64,000 nucleotides of DNA, from the NCBI RefSeq assembly GCF_004295665.1, contig NZ_CP034759.1, positions 2,976,001 to 3,040,000 on the forward strand. Direction: 5' to 3'. Positions within the stretch are counted from its first letter, which is position 1, and each line of letters starts with the position of its first letter. A program made the translations under genes and the position numbers. The stretch comes from Litorilituus sediminis (lineage in GTDB: Bacteria > Pseudomonadota > Gammaproteobacteria > Enterobacterales > Alteromonadaceae). Below, in pieces: positions 1 through 10,326 of the stretch. The notes beneath the pieces were generated by a model. The model did not search any database, was not told where the DNA came from, and saw only the letters and a program-made list of their open reading frames with translations.

Positions 1-2
1 CA

Positions 3-449
3 GGGGTCGAAGTGCGCTTTGGCAGAGCAAACCTGGCCAACAGCTATGGCCCAGAGACCTCTCCTTTACCGCAAGAATTGTCTGTTGAATATTTTAAGGA
101 TGGTAATTATTTACTAGCAGATACCGATAGTTGCAGTCAGTATAACAGTGCTAATGTCAGCTATGGTCTTCCAAATGAACCTGGTATTAGTGCTAGCGAT
201 ATAGAAGCAGTCACTGGTAATTTTGTTGAAGTGCTTGACCCTCCTAATGGCTTAACCCGTGCTATTGTCATTAAAGCGCCAGGTGCCGGCAATACGGGTC
301 AAGTACGGGTTAATTATAATATTTATGACTGGCTCAAGTTTGATTGGAGCGGTAATGGAAGCTTTACCGAAAACCCATGGGCAATTGCCACTTTTGGAAC
401 TTATCGTGGTAATGATCGCATTATTTATCAGCGAGAAGTGAGCCGATAA
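3..449 (+). CDS. mshQ: MshQ-like MSHA biogenesis protein, C-terminal fragment (5' end outside window)
   Basis: The reading frame is open to the left edge of the window, so this is the 3' end of a longer gene; the GTG at 12 is an internal valine, not a start. The visible 148 residues resemble the C-terminal domain of MshQ-like proteins (DUF6701): an RFGR(A)NLANSYGPE stretch, LSVEYF, and DTDSCSQY. MshQ is a large secreted or surface protein of the mannose-sensitive hemagglutinin type IV pilus locus. In Shewanella and Vibrio relatives that locus ends next to mreB, as here, which supports the call. A terminator follows directly. The name rests on remembered motifs and synteny. Confidence 0.72.
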   Translation, partial: GVEVRFGRANLANSYGPETSPLPQELSVEYFKDGNYLLADTDSCSQYNSANVSYGLPNEPGISASDIEAVTGNFVEVLDPPNGLTRAIVIKAPGAGNTGQVRVNYNIYDWLKFDWSGNGSFTENPWAIATFGTYRGNDRIIYQREVSR

Positions 450-471
450 TTTCTTGGTACTTTCAAACGAT

Positions 472-504
472 AAGGCAATTTTGCACTGAAAAGTTGCCTT
501 TTTT
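472..504 (+). terminator. Rho-independent terminator after the MshQ-like gene
   Basis: AAGGCAA (472-478) pairs with TTGCCTT (494-500); the inner TTT/AAA can extend the stem. A T run follows to 504. It starts 22 bases after the stop codon and separates the pilus-type gene from mreB. Confidence 0.8.
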
Positions 505-659
505 ATCAACTGAAATTTTTACTGACAAAATTTCCTCATTTTCCTTATCTCTTGGCGGATTTCTTATAAAAAAAGCAACACATTAGCCTAATACTAAGGT
601 ATGATTGTTCGATCTGTGATTTGCTTTATTGCTATCACTACTTAATTGGCCATTTTTAA

Positions 660-1718
<1,059 letters not shown>

Positions 1719-1760
1719 AAACTATAAATTTTCTTTGTTATTTAGCTCTATTACTTCGTT

Positions 1761-1797
1761 AAAGGTACTCATTGGCAAAAGCCAACTCCGTGCCTTT
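1761..1797 (+). other. Composite hairpin in the mreB-mreC intergenic region
   Basis: AAAGGTAC (1761-1768) pairs with GTGCCTTT (1790-1797) with one G-U pair, enclosing a second perfect stem TTGGC/GCCAA (1772-1776 and 1781-1785) with an AAAA loop. No T run follows, so it is not a classical terminator. It could be an mRNA processing or stability element that lets mreB be expressed above mreC and mreD. Seen by eye only. Confidence 0.5.
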
Positions 1798-1895
1798 GCC
1801 TCGTACTAGAACTGAATAACTTTGAAAATTTAGCAGTTTAGATAATGTATTTTATTTTAGGTACTTAACTGACAAACGGCCATTCTAGTTCTCCT

Positions 1896-2759
1896 ATGAA
1901 TCCAATTTTTAAACATGGACCATCACCACAGCACCGACTTATCTTGGTGCTGTGTTGTTCTGCGGCTTTGATATTTTTTGATCACAAAATGTCGAGCTTT
2001 GATGTCGTGCGTGGTTATTTGCAATCACTGGTGAGCCCGCTGCAGTATATGGCAAATGCACCTAAGCAAATGCTTTCTTGGGCAGCAGAAAATATTGTAA
2101 CTCGCCGACAATTAATGGCGGAAAATGAAGCCTATCGTAAAAATGAGTTGGTGTTTCACGAACAAGGTATGCAGCTTGATATTATCAAGCAAGAAAATGC
2201 TCGACTTCGTGCTTTATTAGCATCGCCAATCCGTCCTGACATTAAGAAAATGTTTGCTGAAATTTTATCGGTAGACAGTGATCCTTATACTCATCAAGTA
2301 TTAATTAATCGCGGTGCCAGTGATGGTGTTTATGAAGGGCAGCCTGTGTTAGATGAGCAGGGCATAGTCGGCCAAATACTTCATGTCGGTGCCCGCAGTT
2401 CACGCGTAATTTTAATGACTGATGTTACGCACGCCGTGCCCGTTCGTGTGGAACGAAATGGTTTGCGCATGGTGGCCTCAGGTACAGGTAGAATTGATTT
2501 ATTAACGCACAATTTTGTTCCACATAGCGCAGATATCCAAGAAGGTGACTTACTTGTTACTTCGGGACTTGGCGGTAAATATCCTGAAGGTTATCCGGTT
2601 GCCAGAGTAACTCATGTCAGTGATGATGAAACCCGTGAGTTTGTTAAAGTTTATTCTCGTCCTGTGGCGCAAATAGATCGCTTACGTTATTTATTGCTAC
2701 TCTCAAAAGAAGAGCCCAGCAGCATTTTTTCTCCCAAATCAGCAGCGGGAGGTAAATAG
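1896..2759 (+). CDS. mreC: Rod shape-determining protein MreC
   Basis: Periplasmic scaffold of the elongation machinery that links MreB, MreD, RodZ and the PBP2-RodA synthase. The protein has 287 residues: a short cytoplasmic N-terminus, one membrane segment near residues 15-29, a probable coiled coil near 65-110 rich in Glu, Gln and Arg, then the beta-rich periplasmic core. The stop overlaps the mreD start by one base (TAGTG), which indicates translational coupling. Confidence 0.96.
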   Translation: MNPIFKHGPSPQHRLILVLCCSAALIFFDHKMSSFDVVRGYLQSLVSPLQYMANAPKQMLSWAAENIVTRRQLMAENEAYRKNELVFHEQGMQLDIIKQENARLRALLASPIRPDIKKMFAEILSVDSDPYTHQVLINRGASDGVYEGQPVLDEQGIVGQILHVGARSSRVILMTDVTHAVPVRVERNGLRMVASGTGRIDLLTHNFVPHSADIQEGDLLVTSGLGGKYPEGYPVARVTHVSDDETREFVKVYSRPVAQIDRLRYLLLLSKEEPSSIFSPKSAAGGK

Positions 2760-3238
2760 TGTTTTCTCATAACGGTATCATTATTGTTTTTACCTTATTG
2801 ATAGCACTGATGGCAAGTATTATGCCTATGCCACTGAGTGTTGATGCCTTTAGACCTGATTGGGTTTTGATTGTTTTAGTGTATTGGTGCTTAGCTCTGC
2901 CTAATAAAATCAATATTATCACGGCTTGGTTTATGGGCTTTATTCTCGATGTGTTATTGGGCTCGGTATTAGGTGTACATGCTGCAGCAATGGCGCTCTC
3001 TGTTTATATTGTTGTCGTTAACTTCCAGAAAATCCGTAATTTTTCCGTATGGCAGCAAGCGCTGATTATTGGTGTTTTAGCGGCGCTTTATCATTTATTA
3101 GTATTTTGGCTGCAACGTTTTTTAACAGACGCGGTGTTTTTAACCAGTTATCTTTACCCTGTGATCACTAGTGTTATTTTGTGGCCTTGGGTATTTTTAT
3201 TGTTACGTCGTGTTCGCCGCCACTTTAAGATTAAGTAA
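2759..3238 (+). CDS. mreD: Rod shape-determining protein MreD
   Basis: Small polytopic inner-membrane subunit of the Rod complex, 159 residues with about five hydrophobic segments, which fits the family. It starts with GTG at 2759, sharing one base with the mreC stop. Its TAA in turn shares a base with the ATG of maf (TAATG), so mreC, mreD and maf are a tightly coupled run. The sequence is divergent, as is usual for MreD; position and topology carry the call. Confidence 0.95.
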   Translation: MFSHNGIIIVFTLLIALMASIMPMPLSVDAFRPDWVLIVLVYWCLALPNKINIITAWFMGFILDVLLGSVLGVHAAAMALSVYIVVVNFQKIRNFSVWQQALIIGVLAALYHLLVFWLQRFLTDAVFLTSYLYPVITSVILWPWVFLLLRRVRRHFKIK

Positions 3239-3834
3239 TGATGAGTAAAAAACTAGTATTGGCATCGCAGTCGCCAAGAAGACAAGCTTTCTTGAGTCAG
3301 CTTGGTTATGAATTTGATGTGTTAGCGGCTGATATTGATGAATCGCCGTTAGCAAATGAAATTCCGGCAGATTATGTGCAACGTTTAGCAACACAAAAAG
3401 CGCAACATTGCTTTGCTTTACTGTCGCAATCAAGCGATAGTTTAGTTATAGGCTCTGATACTTGTGTGGTTTGCCAAGGAAAAATACTCGGCAAACCTAA
3501 AGATGAAGCAGACTGTATTGCCACCTTGACCTTGTTGTCAGGTAAAACACATCAGGTATTAACTGCGGTTGCTCTAGTTGCTGACGGGCTAACGGTAGCT
3601 AAGTTAGTGAGCACAGAAGTGACTTTTAGAACGCTAACATTGGCAGAAATGCAGCGATACTGGCAAACAGGCGAGCCGCAAGATAAGGCCGGCTCTTATG
3701 CTATTCAAGGGTTGGCGGGACAGTTTATAACATCTATTTCGGGAAGTTATTCATCTGTTGTTGGCTTACCTTTGGTAGAAACCAAAGCATTGTTAACGCA
3801 AGCAGGCTTAACGGCACAAATGCCGATAAATTAA
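3238..3834 (+). CDS. maf: Maf-family nucleotide pyrophosphatase (YhdE type)
   Basis: Hydrolyses non-canonical or modified nucleoside triphosphates; the YhdE subgroup acts on dTTP, UTP and modified pyrimidine forms. The N-terminal substrate loop ASQSPRR follows the start. GSDTCV, GKPKD and AGSYAIQG, all conserved in Maf proteins, are present. A second Met codon immediately follows (3241) and could be the start. Position between mreD and rng matches yhdE of E. coli. The substrate choice is a family inference. Confidence 0.93.
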   Translation: MMSKKLVLASQSPRRQAFLSQLGYEFDVLAADIDESPLANEIPADYVQRLATQKAQHCFALLSQSSDSLVIGSDTCVVCQGKILGKPKDEADCIATLTLLSGKTHQVLTAVALVADGLTVAKLVSTEVTFRTLTLAEMQRYWQTGEPQDKAGSYAIQGLAGQFITSISGSYSSVVGLPLVETKALLTQAGLTAQMPIN

Positions 3835-3895
3835 TCAAATAATGTATTCGCTAGTTGAAACGTGTTTCTTATTAGACGAGCTATAGGTAAAGCAA

Positions 3896-5353
3896 ATGAC
3901 GGCAGAATTATTAATTAATGTGACCCCAAGCGAAACGCGTGTTGCTTTAATAGAAAATGGCTCATTACAAGAAGTGCATATCGAGCGAGAAGCTAAGCGC
4001 GGTATTGTGGGTAATATTTACTTAGGTAAAGTCATTCGTGTTTTACCTGGTATGCAGGCCGCTTTTGTTGATATTAATTTAGATAAAGCCGCCTTCTTAC
4101 ATGCATCTGATATCAATACCAAACTGATTTTAAATGAAGAAACTGAGCAAGCGCCGGATATTCGCTCCTTAGTTCATGAAGGTCAGTATCTCATGGTGCA
4201 GGTGGTTAAAGATCCTTTAGGTTCAAAAGGTGCCCGTTTAACGACAGATATTACCATAGCGTCACGCTATTTAGTGCTTATGCCTAATGCCACCCATGCT
4301 GGTATATCACAGCGTATTGAAGATATTGAAGAACGCAAACGACTTAAAACAATTGTTAGCCCATATTGTGACGAAGAGCAGGGCTTTATTGTCCGTACTG
4401 CTGGTGAGGGCGCAGGTGAAATAGAGTTAAAACATGACGCTGAGTTTTTACGCCGAGTGTGGAAAAAGGTGTTAGCGCGTAAACTGCGCAAACAAACCAA
4501 GTTACCCTTATATCAAGACTTACCTTTGTCATCACGAGTGCTACGTGATTTTGTTGGTATTGAATTAGAGCGTATTCGCGTTGATTCTAAATTAACTTAT
4601 GATCAATTAAGTGAGTTCACGCAAGAGTTTGTACCAGAATTAACGCCGTTATTAGAATATTACCCGGGTGAGCGACCCATTTTCGATTTGTTCTCCGTTG
4701 AGCGAGAAATTCAGCGAGCACTGCATAGAAAAATAGAATTAAAGTCAGGCGGTTATCTTATTATTGATCAAACTGAAGCCATGACTACCATAGATATTAA
4801 TACTGGCGCCTTTGTTGGTCATCGCAATTTAGAAGACACTATTTTTAGTACCAATATTGAAGCAACACAGGCTATTGCAAGGCAACTAAGGTTGCGCAAT
4901 CTTGGTGGCATCATCATTGTTGACTTTATTGATATGCATAACGATGATCATAAAAGGCGCGTGTTGCATAGCTTAGATATGGCGATGAGTAAGGATAAGG
5001 TTAAATATAGTATCCAAGGCTTTTCGTCATTAGGGTTAGTAGAAATGACCCGAAAGCGTACTCGTGAAAGCTTAGAGCATGTATTGTGTGATGAGTGTCC
5101 TGTGTGTACGGGTCGAGGTAATTTAAAAACAGTAGAAACCGTTTGTTTTGAAATTTTAAGAGAAATTGTGCGTGTTAATCGTGCCCATGACGCGGATAAA
5201 TTTATTGTTTATGCATCGCCTGCGGTCAGTGAATTTTTAGTGAACGATGAGTATCATAATTTAGGTGAAGTGGAAGTATTTATTGGCAAGCTGATTAAAG
5301 TACAAACTGAGCCCATGTATAGCCAAGAGCAATTTGATGTTGTCATGATGTAA
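3896..5353 (+). CDS. rng: Ribonuclease G
   Basis: Endoribonuclease of the RNase E/G family that matures the 5' end of 16S rRNA and turns over some mRNAs. The 485-residue length fits RNase G and lacks the long C-terminal scaffold of RNase E. An S1-like RNA-binding domain occupies about residues 35-125. The metal-binding aspartates are at D300 (TIDINTG) and D343 (IIVDFID). The zinc-link motif C401-P-V-C404-T-G-R-G is intact. It lies 61 bases after maf and precedes yhdP, as in E. coli. Confidence 0.96.
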   Translation: MTAELLINVTPSETRVALIENGSLQEVHIEREAKRGIVGNIYLGKVIRVLPGMQAAFVDINLDKAAFLHASDINTKLILNEETEQAPDIRSLVHEGQYLMVQVVKDPLGSKGARLTTDITIASRYLVLMPNATHAGISQRIEDIEERKRLKTIVSPYCDEEQGFIVRTAGEGAGEIELKHDAEFLRRVWKKVLARKLRKQTKLPLYQDLPLSSRVLRDFVGIELERIRVDSKLTYDQLSEFTQEFVPELTPLLEYYPGERPIFDLFSVEREIQRALHRKIELKSGGYLIIDQTEAMTTIDINTGAFVGHRNLEDTIFSTNIEATQAIARQLRLRNLGGIIIVDFIDMHNDDHKRRVLHSLDMAMSKDKVKYSIQGFSSLGLVEMTRKRTRESLEHVLCDECPVCTGRGNLKTVETVCFEILREIVRVNRAHDADKFIVYASPAVSEFLVNDEYHNLGEVEVFIGKLIKVQTEPMYSQEQFDVVMM

Positions 5354-5410
5354 TGAATCAATGACGTTAAAGTTTATCTAATTAAAGTAAGGTTTTTATA
5401 GCAAGTAATT

Positions 5411-8400
5411 ATGAGTATTAGCAGCGTATCAAATAAATGGCTTAATCGCCTTTATAAAACCATAGCCATATTCTTGGTTATGGTTGCTGTGATGCTCAGT
5501 GCTTTTCGTTTACTTCTACCTTATGTAGAGAATTATCGCAGCGACTTGCAAAACTATGTCAATAGCCGTAACGGCACCAATGTCCAGATTGGTTCCTTGT
5601 CTATGACATGGCAACGATTTGGCCCTAGTTTAGTGGCTAAAGATGTCATCTTACTTGAAACAGAGCAAGCGTCAGTCTCTATCCAAGAATTAGAAACTAA
5701 AATTGATTTTTGGGGCTCGTTAACTAAGCAACGCTTAGTGACCAGTAACTTGATCATTACAGGTGCCAAAGTTAATGTGGAACAAGCACTATGGCAAAGT
5801 GATGCTGAGGTTAGCTCTGCTGCGACAAGCGCTACAGTGAACCAAGCAGAAAGCTTTGATAGCATAGTTAATTTATTTTTGAATCGCTTAAATGAATTTT
5901 CAATTTTAAACAGTCAAATCGTAGTTCGAAACAAACAGTTAGCACGTAAATTTCATATTAATACCTTGAATTGGTTAAACACGGGCGACTTACACCAAGC
6001 GCAAGGTAGCGTAGTTGTTAATGGTTTAAGTTCAAATAATATCCAGTTAAAAATAAACCTGCATGGTGGTCAAAGTGATGAGCTATCAGGGCAAGTATAT
6101 TTGCAAGCAAATCATTTAGATATAACGCCGTGGTTAGATAGTGTTTTAGCAATAGATAATGATAAAACTAAGTCTGATATTAGTTTTGCCGCTTGGTTAA
6201 ATGTCACTGATAGTGCCATTGATAGATTACAAGTTGAGTTGCCCGAGAACAGTATTCACTGGCAAGTTGAGCAAGAATCGCAGAGTTTGAAGCTAGGCCA
6301 AGGGCAGTTGCTGCTGGTTAAAGGCAGAGAGGAGCAAAGTCTTAAGTTATTTTCAACCCCTCTATCGTTACAGTTTAATGAGCAACCAGAGCAAAAGCTT
6401 AAAGTGATGCTAAGCAAAAAGGCCAGTGACTATAGTGCTTATCTCTCTGCAATTGATTTGGCGTTTGTTGGCCAGCTTTCACCTTTATTCACTAGTAAGC
6501 CCGAACAAAGGAAAATGCTAACGCAGTTAGCCTTAACGGGGCAACTAAATGATACTTATGTTAATTATGCTGATGGTGACTTGCAGTTTTTAGCCGACTT
6601 TAGCCAAGCCTCTAACGATTATAGCAATGGCATACCTGGCATGAGTAACCTGTCGGGTAAGTTAAGTTATAACCAACAGCAGTTGTTTGTTGCCGTTAAT
6701 GGCGAAAATGGTGCGCTTGATTTTAGTGATATTTTTGTTGCGCCAATTCAGTATCAATCGTTATCGTCAACGTTGGATGTTGCTTTTAATGACCAGGGCT
6801 GGCAACTTCGTGTTGATGCCTTAGATATTGTTTCAACAGAATTAAGCTTTGCTGCGCAAGTGAAAGTAGACGCACCTGTTGAAGGTGAAACAACTATGGC
6901 GTTACTGGCAGATATTACTCGCGGTAATGCCGCTTTAGCTGGGCATTATTATCCACTAAATTTAATGAGTGATGATTTAGTTGGCTATTTAAATGAGGCT
7001 TTAGTTTCAGGGAACATTGAGCAAGCGGCAGTCTTGGTTAATGGTCCTTTATCGCATTTTCCATTTACTGATGGCAGCGGTATTTTTGTTGTTGATGCTG
7101 AATTAACCGATAGCACATTTAAGTTTGCCAGTGATTGGCCGGCCATTACTCAGTTTGACGCTAACTTAAACTTTACCAATAACTCTATGTTGATAACAGG
7201 CCGAGCTGGTGAGCTTTCTGGCTTAGATGTCACTGGTGTACGAGCTGCCATAGATGATTTAGGTAATGAGCAAATACTCACGGTTGCCGCAGATATAAAA
7301 CCGTCAGGCGCTAATTTAGTGCATGATCTTATGCTAGCTAGCCCGCTTAAAGATAGTGTCGGTAGCGTGTTAGATCAGCTGCAAATTGCCGGTGATGTGT
7401 CAGGTAAGTTTGATTTGAACTTACCGTTAAATGATGCCGAGCAAGTATTGGCAAGCGGTGTGATACATTTCGCCGATAATGATGTGGCACTGCAAGCACC
7501 GCGTATGGACTTTAGCAAGGTAAACGGCAGTTTAAGCTTTGCCAATGATAAAATTAGCACACAAGATTTGCAGCTTACTTGGCATGATTTACCGCTTGAA
7601 CTTGTGGTTAACGGCATTAATAAAGAAGCTTATTACGATACAGATATTCAAATAACAGCGAATTGGCAAGCTGATGACTGGCAAGCCCATGTTCCTCCTT
7701 TACTGAAAAAATATGCCGACGGCGAATTACCATGGCAGGGGGCATTATCACTACATCAGCACCACCAAGGAGGTTTTTCATATCAGTTTGACTTAAGTTC
7801 GCAGTTTGAAAATACCAAGTTAAATCTACCAGCCCCTTATGGCAAAACAGCTGAGCAAACTAAGCCGTTTCAGGTTGAAGTAACAGGGCAATTAGCACAG
7901 TCAAAAATTACCGCTCAATTAGCAGATGATTTAAGCTTTTTTGGTATTTTAGATCATGAAAGCACCAGTTTTTCTCGTGCTCATTTAGTGCTAGGTAATG
8001 AAGAAATGCTGCTGCCTATGGATGGCTTCCATATTACCACCAAACTCGATAGGGCAGATTTTGCTTATTGGCAACCACTGTTAAGCGATATTACCGATAC
8101 GGTTTCACAGCCTAGCACGACAAGTGTTGCATCAAACAATGACTCACAGCCGATATTAGATAAGCCACTATTTGCTAAACCTGAGCGAATTCGTGGCACC
8201 ATAGAGCAGATGGAAATTTTTGGTCAACAACTAAGTAACATTTCCTTTAACCTCTTGGATAAAACGGATTGGTGGTTGCTGCAATTAAATGCGACAGAGA
8301 CCCGAAGCCAGTTAAAGTTTTATCCTGATTGGCATAAGCAAGGGCTCGATATTAATGCTGAATTTATTCACTTAACTTCACAAGATTTATCAAATGATGA

Positions 8401-9460
8401 AAGTCAGAGTGATACTGCTACGAATCTTAAACCTGAGGTTGATAATAAAGTCGTTTTTGCCAATATACCGCCGCTACGCCTACATTGTGATCGCTGCCAA
8501 ATAGATGCCTTAGATTTTGGTAAAGTGGATCTTGCGATTGAACGAGTTAACGAGGAAAAAATTCAAATTAAGCAGTTTAATGCGCAAAGAGAGCAAGCAC
8601 AGCTCGCATTTACCGGTGATTGGCATATGAATGCGCAAAGCTCAACAACTGCACTACAAGGCGATGTTTCGGTTGATAATATTGAGTATGAACTAAACCA
8701 ATTGGGCTATGAGTCAATTATTAGAGACAGTGGCGGCAAGCTAGACTTTAACTTAAATTGGCAAGGTGGGCCGCATGATTTTGATGTGAAAGCTTTATAT
8801 GGTGCTTTTAATGTTCGTATTGATGATGGCTATTTGGCGGATGTTAGTGATAAAGCGCGAATTTTCTCTATTTTAAGTCTGCAATCTTTAGTGCGTAAAT
8901 TAACTTTAGACTTTAGAGATATTTTTAGTGATGGCATGTTCTACAGTGATATTAAGGGTGAATATCATATAGAGCAGGGTATTCTCTATACAGATAGAAC
9001 TAAAATGAATGGTACTGCTGGTAACTTAGATATGACAGGTAGTACTGATTTATCGACAGGACTTTTGGATTATAAAATGTCTTATAAGCCTAATCTTACC
9101 TCAAGTTTACCTGTGCTAGCCTGGATTGCGACACTCAACCCGGTAACATTTTTGGCGGGGGTTGCCATAGATCAGGTGATCAAATCACAAGTTGTTTCTG
9201 AATTTAAATTTGAATTAACCGGTAGCGTTTCTGAGCCTAACTTCCAGCAAGTAGAACGTAAGACTAAAGAGGTTAGGGTTGGTCGTAGTAAAACACCGGA
9301 AATACTCGATGACAGCCAGCAAGGCGATAAAAAAGAATCGCCGAAAAAGAGTCATTTACAGCAGTATGAAGGGGCTATAGAAACAGATAAGTCTACTGAG
9401 CCATTACTTGATGGTGCAACCCTTTTTACTATACCTGCGGAGCAAGTAAATCATGGTTAA
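5411..9460 (+). CDS. yhdP: AsmA-like envelope lipid transport protein YhdP
   Basis: Very large (1349 residues) AsmA-family protein. An N-terminal membrane anchor lies near residues 15-34; the rest is a beta-rich periplasmic repeat. YhdP, with TamB and YdbH, is known to move phospholipids from the inner to the outer membrane through a groove-like beta structure. The tail after about residue 1285 is charged and low in complexity. It overlaps the following nitrilase gene by eight bases. Size, topology and synteny (rng-yhdP-tldD) make the call secure. Confidence 0.94.
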   Translation: MSISSVSNKWLNRLYKTIAIFLVMVAVMLSAFRLLLPYVENYRSDLQNYVNSRNGTNVQIGSLSMTWQRFGPSLVAKDVILLETEQASVSIQELETKIDFWGSLTKQRLVTSNLIITGAKVNVEQALWQSDAEVSSAATSATVNQAESFDSIVNLFLNRLNEFSILNSQIVVRNKQLARKFHINTLNWLNTGDLHQAQGSVVVNGLSSNNIQLKINLHGGQSDELSGQVYLQANHLDITPWLDSVLAIDNDKTKSDISFAAWLNVTDSAIDRLQVELPENSIHWQVEQESQSLKLGQGQLLLVKGREEQSLKLFSTPLSLQFNEQPEQKLKVMLSKKASDYSAYLSAIDLAFVGQLSPLFTSKPEQRKMLTQLALTGQLNDTYVNYADGDLQFLADFSQASNDYSNGIPGMSNLSGKLSYNQQQLFVAVNGENGALDFSDIFVAPIQYQSLSSTLDVAFNDQGWQLRVDALDIVSTELSFAAQVKVDAPVEGETTMALLADITRGNAALAGHYYPLNLMSDDLVGYLNEALVSGNIEQAAVLVNGPLSHFPFTDGSGIFVVDAELTDSTFKFASDWPAITQFDANLNFTNNSMLITGRAGELSGLDVTGVRAAIDDLGNEQILTVAADIKPSGANLVHDLMLASPLKDSVGSVLDQLQIAGDVSGKFDLNLPLNDAEQVLASGVIHFADNDVALQAPRMDFSKVNGSLSFANDKISTQDLQLTWHDLPLELVVNGINKEAYYDTDIQITANWQADDWQAHVPPLLKKYADGELPWQGALSLHQHHQGGFSYQFDLSSQFENTKLNLPAPYGKTAEQTKPFQVEVTGQLAQSKITAQLADDLSFFGILDHESTSFSRAHLVLGNEEMLLPMDGFHITTKLDRADFAYWQPLLSDITDTVSQPSTTSVASNNDSQPILDKPLFAKPERIRGTIEQMEIFGQQLSNISFNLLDKTDWWLLQLNATETRSQLKFYPDWHKQGLDINAEFIHLTSQDLSNDESQSDTATNLKPEVDNKVVFANIPPLRLHCDRCQIDALDFGKVDLAIERVNEEKIQIKQFNAQREQAQLAFTGDWHMNAQSSTTALQGDVSVDNIEYELNQLGYESIIRDSGGKLDFNLNWQGGPHDFDVKALYGAFNVRIDDGYLADVSDKARIFSILSLQSLVRKLTLDFRDIFSDGMFYSDIKGEYHIEQGILYTDRTKMNGTAGNLDMTGSTDLSTGLLDYKMSYKPNLTSSLPVLAWIATLNPVTFLAGVAIDQVIKSQVVSEFKFELTGSVSEPNFQQVERKTKEVRVGRSKTPEILDDSQQGDKKESPKKSHLQQYEGAIETDKSTEPLLDGATLFTIPAEQVNHG

Positions 9461-10286
9461 GTTAACCGCCATTCAAATGTGCTCAGTGCCCGATGTTGAT
9501 GCCAATTTAGCTGAAATTAGTCGGCAACTGCTGTTACTTACTGAGTCTCAGGAGCAGGCAGCTGATACCACCCATTTGGTGGTTTTACCTGAATGCTGTT
9601 TATTTTTTGGTGGCAAAGATAGTGAGCAATTAACCTTAGCGAAAGCCAATATGGCAGAAAGTGGCCTTATAGCATCGCTTTCTGATTTGGCTAAGCGTTT
9701 TAATGTCTATTTGGTTGCTGGTACTATCCCTATTTACTGTCAAGAAACGGATAAGTTTACTAATTCAAGTTGTGTGTTTTCGCCTACCGGTGAGCTGCTT
9801 GCTCAATACGATAAAATACACCTATTTGATGTAGAGGTAGAAGATAGCGAGAAAAGCTATTTAGAATCTCGTTTTACCAAAGCGGGGACGTCGGTTGAAG
9901 TTTTAGAAACTGAATTTGCCACCATAGGCTTATCTGTATGTTTTGATGTGCGTTTTCCTATTTTATATCAAGAGCTGGCAGCAAAAGGTGCGCGCATAAT
10001 TACAGTACCAGCAGCGTTTACACGTGTTACTGGTAAAGCGCATTGGCAAACCTTACTGCAAGCGCGAGCCATTGAAAATCAGGCTTATATTATTGCCGCA
10101 GCACAGGAAGGTGTGCATGCTAATGGCAGGGAAACTTGGGGGCACTCAATGATTATTAGCCCTTGGGGAGAAGTATTGGCTTGCCTTGAAGAAGGTGAAG
10201 GCCAAGTAAGTAGTATATATCGAGAAGAAGAAGTGGAGCGAATACGTCAACGTATGCCGCTGAAATCAAAGTTAGGCAAGGCTTAG
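9453..10286 (+). CDS. Nitrilase-superfamily amidase (Nit type)
   Basis: C-N hydrolase of 277 residues with the E-K-C triad: E47 in LPECC, K121 in YDKIHLF, C163 in SVCFDVRFP. The Nit1/Nit2-like branch hydrolyses omega-amides, and several members repair deaminated glutathione; that activity is the likeliest assignment but cannot be proved here. The ATG lies inside the last codons of yhdP and has GGAG upstream, so the two are probably co-translated. Many marine gammaproteobacteria place this gene between yhdP and tldD. Confidence 0.88.
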   Translation: MVKLTAIQMCSVPDVDANLAEISRQLLLLTESQEQAADTTHLVVLPECCLFFGGKDSEQLTLAKANMAESGLIASLSDLAKRFNVYLVAGTIPIYCQETDKFTNSSCVFSPTGELLAQYDKIHLFDVEVEDSEKSYLESRFTKAGTSVEVLETEFATIGLSVCFDVRFPILYQELAAKGARIITVPAAFTRVTGKAHWQTLLQARAIENQAYIIAAAQEGVHANGRETWGHSMIISPWGEVLACLEEGEGQVSSIYREEEVERIRQRMPLKSKLGKA

Positions 10287-10326
10287 TTGTATTAAGCCTG
10301 TTTATTAGAAGTTGAGTTAATACTAA

